A DNA stretch of 10,806 nucleotides from an uncultured Clostridia bacterium (GTDB taxonomy: Bacteria > Bacillota > Clostridia > Christensenellales > UBA1242): the NCBI GenBank assembly GCA_934776915.1, contig CAKVNA010000016.1, positions 1 through 10,806 of the forward strand, written 5' to 3'. The notes under the pieces are model-generated. The model had not been told where the DNA came from and ran no database searches. It saw only the letters and a program-made list of their open reading frames with translations. Below are positions 9,001 through 10,806 of this stretch, piece after piece. How positions within the stretch are numbered: position 1 is the stretch's first letter; each line of letters starts with the position of its first letter. The position numbers and the translations under genes were made by a program.

Positions 9001-10806
9001 ACTTATAAGGCTTGACGGCTACGAATTTTCCAACTACAAAATAAACGGCAACTTGGGTTATAACGGCGGCGACCTATTTAAAATGGACGAAACAAACCCA
9101 GATTTCAGCGACCTTGGAAGAAGAATAACTATTACTGTTATGTTCAAAAGACTTACAGTAAAACTTATCCTAAATAACAATGACTCGCTTGATAGCAGCG
9201 TGACGGCTGAAAAAGATGTGTTCCCAGGCACGGAAATTGTGCTTCCAACGATGTATGATTTTGGCGAATTTGAAAACATTGGAAGAAGGGAAAACTACTC
9301 GCTTGTTGGCTTCTCAAAAAACAAGAATTATGCAACTGACGGGCAAGGTGTTTTGTATGCTCCTGGCGATAGATATGTTGTGACGGAAAGTTCAACGGGC
9401 GTGCATGAACTTTATGCAATTTGGGAAGAAGCAGAATGTTTTGTTCAGCCAACAAACAGCACAAAAGAAACAGAAAAGTGGTTCTATTCTTCACTTTCAA
9501 AAGCCTTTGAAGATGTTTCATCAAATGTTTATGGCACAACATATTCTCAGTTTAATATCGTTATCCTAAAACAAAATGTTGAAGTAAAGAGCGAACTCGT
9601 TGTTCTATCAAATGTAATTTTAAGTGCAAAAGCGGGCGAAGTTACTCTTAAACTTTCTGGCGACTTCGCAGAAAACAAGGCAATGTTTGTTGTGGGTGGA
9701 CAAAACGCTGGCGGCGAATATGCAAAAGCCCAACTTACAATAGACGGCAAGAGCGGCACAAACCTCATTATTTCGCAAGGGACAATTAAGAACAGAAGCG
9801 AAAGTTTGATTTTTGTCAATCCAAATTCTACGCTTAACATCTTGGGTTACACTCGCTTTGAAAATGCAACAGTCACAAGAGAAAATCGAGGCGGTGTTGT
9901 TACATTGTTTGGAGCAAGTGAGGAAGAAAACACAATTTATGCTGCAGTTAATATCTCTGGAAATGGCGTTTCATTCTCTGGAAATAGCAGTGTAAACGGC
10001 GGTGCAATTTACGTCGGAAGTTATGGCATTTTGAATGTTGAAGCAGATGACAAAGACGGCATTTCATTTGGCAAGACACAAGACGAATATAAAGAAAACA
10101 CAGCAAGTGGAAATGGCGGAGCGATATTTGCTGACGAAAACGCACTAATAACACTTAAAAATGTGTGGTTTAAAGGTAACACCGCTTCTGTTGGCGGAGC
10201 GTTGTATATTAGCAATAATTGCAAGACAAATATTTCCGATTGCACATTTAGCAGCAATATCGCAACAGGCTCAACGCTTGGTGGCGGTGCAATTTACTCA
10301 CAAGCAGATATAAAACTATCCGCAACAACCTTCATGGAGTTTGACTCAAACTCATCTCTTGGAAATGGCGGTGCGGTGTATGCTGCGGGGGTTGTTACTC
10401 TTGTTGGCAATCCAACTTTCACAAAGAACACGGCAAAAACAAGCGGTGGTGCGATTTTCGCTCCAAATGGGCTTGTGCTTGACGGCGGATATTTTGAAAG
10501 CAATGTGGCAAGTGAAGGCTTTGGCGGTGCTGTTTATGTCAGAAATATATTGCAAAAGACAACAAGCAGCGAAACATTGACTGTAACTTTCAAAGCAAAC
10601 AAAGCAATTTATGCTGGAGCAATCGCAATTATAGATTTGCAACAAAATACATCGCTTGACAACTTGTATTTTGACTCTAACGAATATGTAAACGAAGGCG
10701 GAGCAATTTATGTAGAAAACGCTGCTCCAAACTTTATGCTCACTCTCGGGAAAACTGTTAGCATAGCCTCATCAAAAGCACTTAATGGCAATGCACAATA
10801 TCAACG
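1..10806 (+). CDS. Giant repetitive surface protein (Flg_new/InlB B-repeat arrays alternating with Pmp-like beta-helices), internal fragment
   Basis: One frame (first full codon at base 2) stays open for 3,601 codons and runs off both ends, so start, signal peptide and anchor are outside the window. Domains in order: Flg_new-like array (residues 1-1861), hinge (1862-1914), beta-helix with GGAIY motifs (1915-2554), helix cap (2555-2667), second Flg_new-like array (2668-3141), second hinge (3142-3193), second beta-helix (3194 to the edge). I see no hydrophobic transmembrane stretch, LPxTG motif or enzymatic motif. Composition is rich in Asp, Glu, Asn, Gly, Ser, Thr and aromatics and poor in Cys and Pro, as in extracellular beta-rich proteins. 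Known for the families: both repeat types occur in secreted or cell-surface proteins, often adhesins. Inferred: an extracellular stalk or adhesin. Product class is confident; ligand and exact role are not known. Codon use looks uniform throughout, with no sign of a frameshift or a transferred segment. Confidence 0.95.
4391..4873 (+). repeat. Best-preserved Flg_new-like unit, enlarged by an insertion
   Basis: Residues 1464-1624 are the unit closest to the family consensus. It has a first strand ending in FELNGG (the usual F-x-x-x-GG opening), then a LPKK segment, then GYEFVGWSDNAGG (the Gly-Trp core with its small turn), and finally GDVTFYALW closing the unit. It confidently anchors the array to the Listeria-Bacteroides repeat family, against which the degenerate neighbours can be read. 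The unit is 161 residues because about 50 residues of predicted helical, charged sequence sit between the Gly-Trp core and the closing strand. A VAKW at residues 1541-1544 looks like an earlier unit end, but the true closing strand appears to be the later FYALW. Confidence 0.8.
4634..4783 (+). other. Charged helical insertion inside a beta repeat unit
   Basis: Residues 1545-1594 have no beta-repeat character. They alternate Glu, Lys and Arg with Leu, Ile and Tyr (YIEEYIKSL, EDEKNAIRTQLTKEAV, YVERFRILR) in a spacing that suits one or two amphipathic helices. The segment interrupts the unit described at residues 1464-1624, between its Gly-Trp core and its closing strand. Similar short helical stretches seem to occur in other enlarged units (residues 1121-1147, 1369-1388 and 2623-2642), so inserted helices may be how units of this protein grow beyond the family length. 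The helix assignment is by eye from residue pattern only. Confidence 0.55.
5585..5743 (+). other. Hinge A: EAECF motif plus FYxSL helix leading into beta-helix 1
   Basis: Residues 1862-1914 directly follow the last unit of array 1 (closing VVW, W1861). They carry EAECF (1863-1867), then FYESLQDALEDV (1882-1893), then NIMLLDKV (1907-1914). This is the entry sequence often seen before right-handed beta-helices: a short helix (FYxSLxxA), then a first strand with a hydrophobic run ending in a small polar turn. Here it caps the N-terminal end of beta-helix 1. A second copy with the same three elements lies at residues 3142-3193. Cys1866 is one of few cysteines and is kept in both copies. Confidence 0.75.
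5744..7663 (+). repeat. Right-handed beta-helix 1 with GGAIY / FxxN (Pmp-like) coils
   Basis: Residues 1915-2554. The first 130 residues are plain beta-helix coils (strands such as KVVIDIYN, SIVVG, DVFVKVEG, SLVWAVGG). Then a run of Gly-Gly motifs follows: GGVIC (2049), GGAVAV (2085), GGAIY (2118), GGALAV (2161), GAGIF (2236), GSAIYF (2262), GGAIYV (2294 and 2324), GGAIYF (2355), GGGIYV (2394), GGAVYI (2419), GGGLYI (2474) and SAIYNYG (2502). Several are preceded by FxxN: FKNN (2067), FLQN (2103), FREN (2153) and FTQN (2279). FxxN and GGA(I/L/V) are the two defining motifs of the chlamydial polymorphic membrane protein repeat, where they stack as beta-helix rungs. The fold is well supported. 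No catalytic residues of pectate-lyase-type enzymes can be recognised, so a binding or structural role is more likely. Domain borders are approximate. Confidence 0.85.
7664..8002 (+). other. C-terminal cap / spacer after beta-helix 1
   Basis: Residues 2555-2667 lie between the last recognisable beta-helix coil and the next Flg_new-like unit. They contain short strands (HEITISKENW, VEIDFVTKN, KPVVQFASV), a likely helix with Lys, Tyr and Glu (2623-2642), then FTLTQSASFVLRC and KFALVLAL. This strand-helix-strand order, ending in F-x-L and a final hydrophobic strand, looks like the segment that commonly closes beta-helix domains in large gut surface proteins. That parallel is from memory, and I know no named domain for it. 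The matching region after beta-helix 2 would lie beyond the right edge of the window. Confidence 0.45.
8003..9424 (+). repeat. Flg_new / Listeria-Bacteroides-like repeat array 2 (three to four units)
   Basis: Residues 2668-3141. The first unit (2668-2797) is clear: YDILLMD opening, RYGYTFVGW core (2714-2722) and FYLYAVW ending (2791-2797). The second block (2798-3048) is 251 residues, ends in ITITVMF and carries a weak core at LDGYEFSNY (3004-3012). It probably contains two worn units, the first perhaps ending near ELKFYV (2913-2918). The last unit (3049-3141) opens with LTVKLILNNN, has the core YSLVGFSKN (Trp replaced by Phe), a YAPGD turn (3119-3123) and the closing strand ELYAIW. The array joins beta-helix 1 to hinge B. 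With only three or four units it is far shorter than array 1, so the two copies of the larger module differ in stalk length. Confidence 0.8.
9425..9580 (+). other. Hinge B: second EAECF / FYxSL copy leading into beta-helix 2
   Basis: Residues 3142-3193, directly after the closing strand of array 2 (W3141). It repeats the elements of hinge A in the same order and nearly the same spacing: EAECF (3143-3147), FYSSLSKAFEDV (3161-3172), NIVILKQNV (3185-3193). The sequence between these elements is not conserved, and the DNA has drifted at many third positions (tgggtggaggcagag in A, tgggaagaagcagaa in B). The duplication is therefore old, or the element is held by selection. It marks the boundary between stalk and beta-helix. 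Confidence 0.75.
9581..10806 (+). repeat. Right-handed beta-helix 2 with regular Pmp-like FxxN/GGAI coils, cut by the window edge
   Basis: Residues 3194 to the edge. After about 100 residues of plain coils (VILSAKAG, VTLKLSG, AMFVVGG, QLTIDGK), a regular Pmp-like series begins. FxxN motifs start at residues 3325, 3390, 3416, 3447, 3473, 3498, 3530 and 3557, with a YKEN variant at 3363. A Gly-Ala motif follows each: GGAIYV (3333), GGAIF (3373), GGALYI (3398), GGAIY (3428), GGAVY (3456), GGAIF (3482), GGAVYV (3508), AGAIAI (3538) and GGAIYV (3566). Starts are mostly 25-32 residues apart, about one beta-helix turn. Compared with beta-helix 1 the FxxN half is better kept and the coils are more uniform. 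Since the frame is open at the right edge, its end, cap and anything beyond are unseen. Confidence 0.87.

Overview
The whole window lies inside one very large protein-coding gene on the + strand. Reading from base 2, every codon to the right edge is open. That gives 3,601 complete residues with no stop, no plausible start with a signal peptide, and no C-terminal anchor in view. I see no intergenic DNA, promoter, terminator, RNA gene, mobile element or CRISPR array. The apparent genes on the - strand and in the other + frames are shadows of this frame.

The protein is a repetitive surface-type protein built from two kinds of repeat. The first is an array of Listeria-Bacteroides / InlB B-repeat-like (Flg_new) units, recognised by Gly-Trp cores (GYEFVGW, HNFIGW, YTFVGW) and by unit ends such as LYAVW, LVAKW, FYALW and LYAIW. 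The second is a right-handed parallel beta-helix rich in GGAIY and FxxN motifs, resembling the chlamydial polymorphic membrane protein (Pmp) repeats. Residue numbers below count from the codon at base 2.

Layout: residues 1-1861 (bases 2-5584) are an Flg_new-like array of about 16 full units plus the end of another. Residues 1862-1914 are a hinge with an EAECF motif and an FYxSLxxAxEDV helix. Residues 1915-2554 are beta-helix 1, and 2555-2667 its apparent C-terminal cap. Residues 2668-3141 are a second, shorter Flg_new-like array. Residues 3142-3193 are a second copy of the hinge, and 3194 onward is beta-helix 2, cut by the window edge. The hinge tryptophans W1861 and W3141 lie exactly 1,280 residues apart. 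The order array, hinge, beta-helix therefore occurs twice, which suggests an ancient, now diverged duplication of a very large module.

Organism: the DNA is AT-rich (roughly 40% G+C by eye). It prefers AGA for Arg, CCA for Pro, and CTT/TTG for Leu, with CTG very rare. Trp is always TGG and TGA is never read through, so the standard/bacterial code fits and TGA-Trp codes do not. Giant proteins of this kind are familiar from uncultivated gut Bacillota (Clostridia and relatives), and that is my best guess. It is inference: no housekeeping or marker gene is present. The likely role is an extracellular, cell-attached stalk or adhesin; ligand and anchoring mode cannot be read from this fragment.
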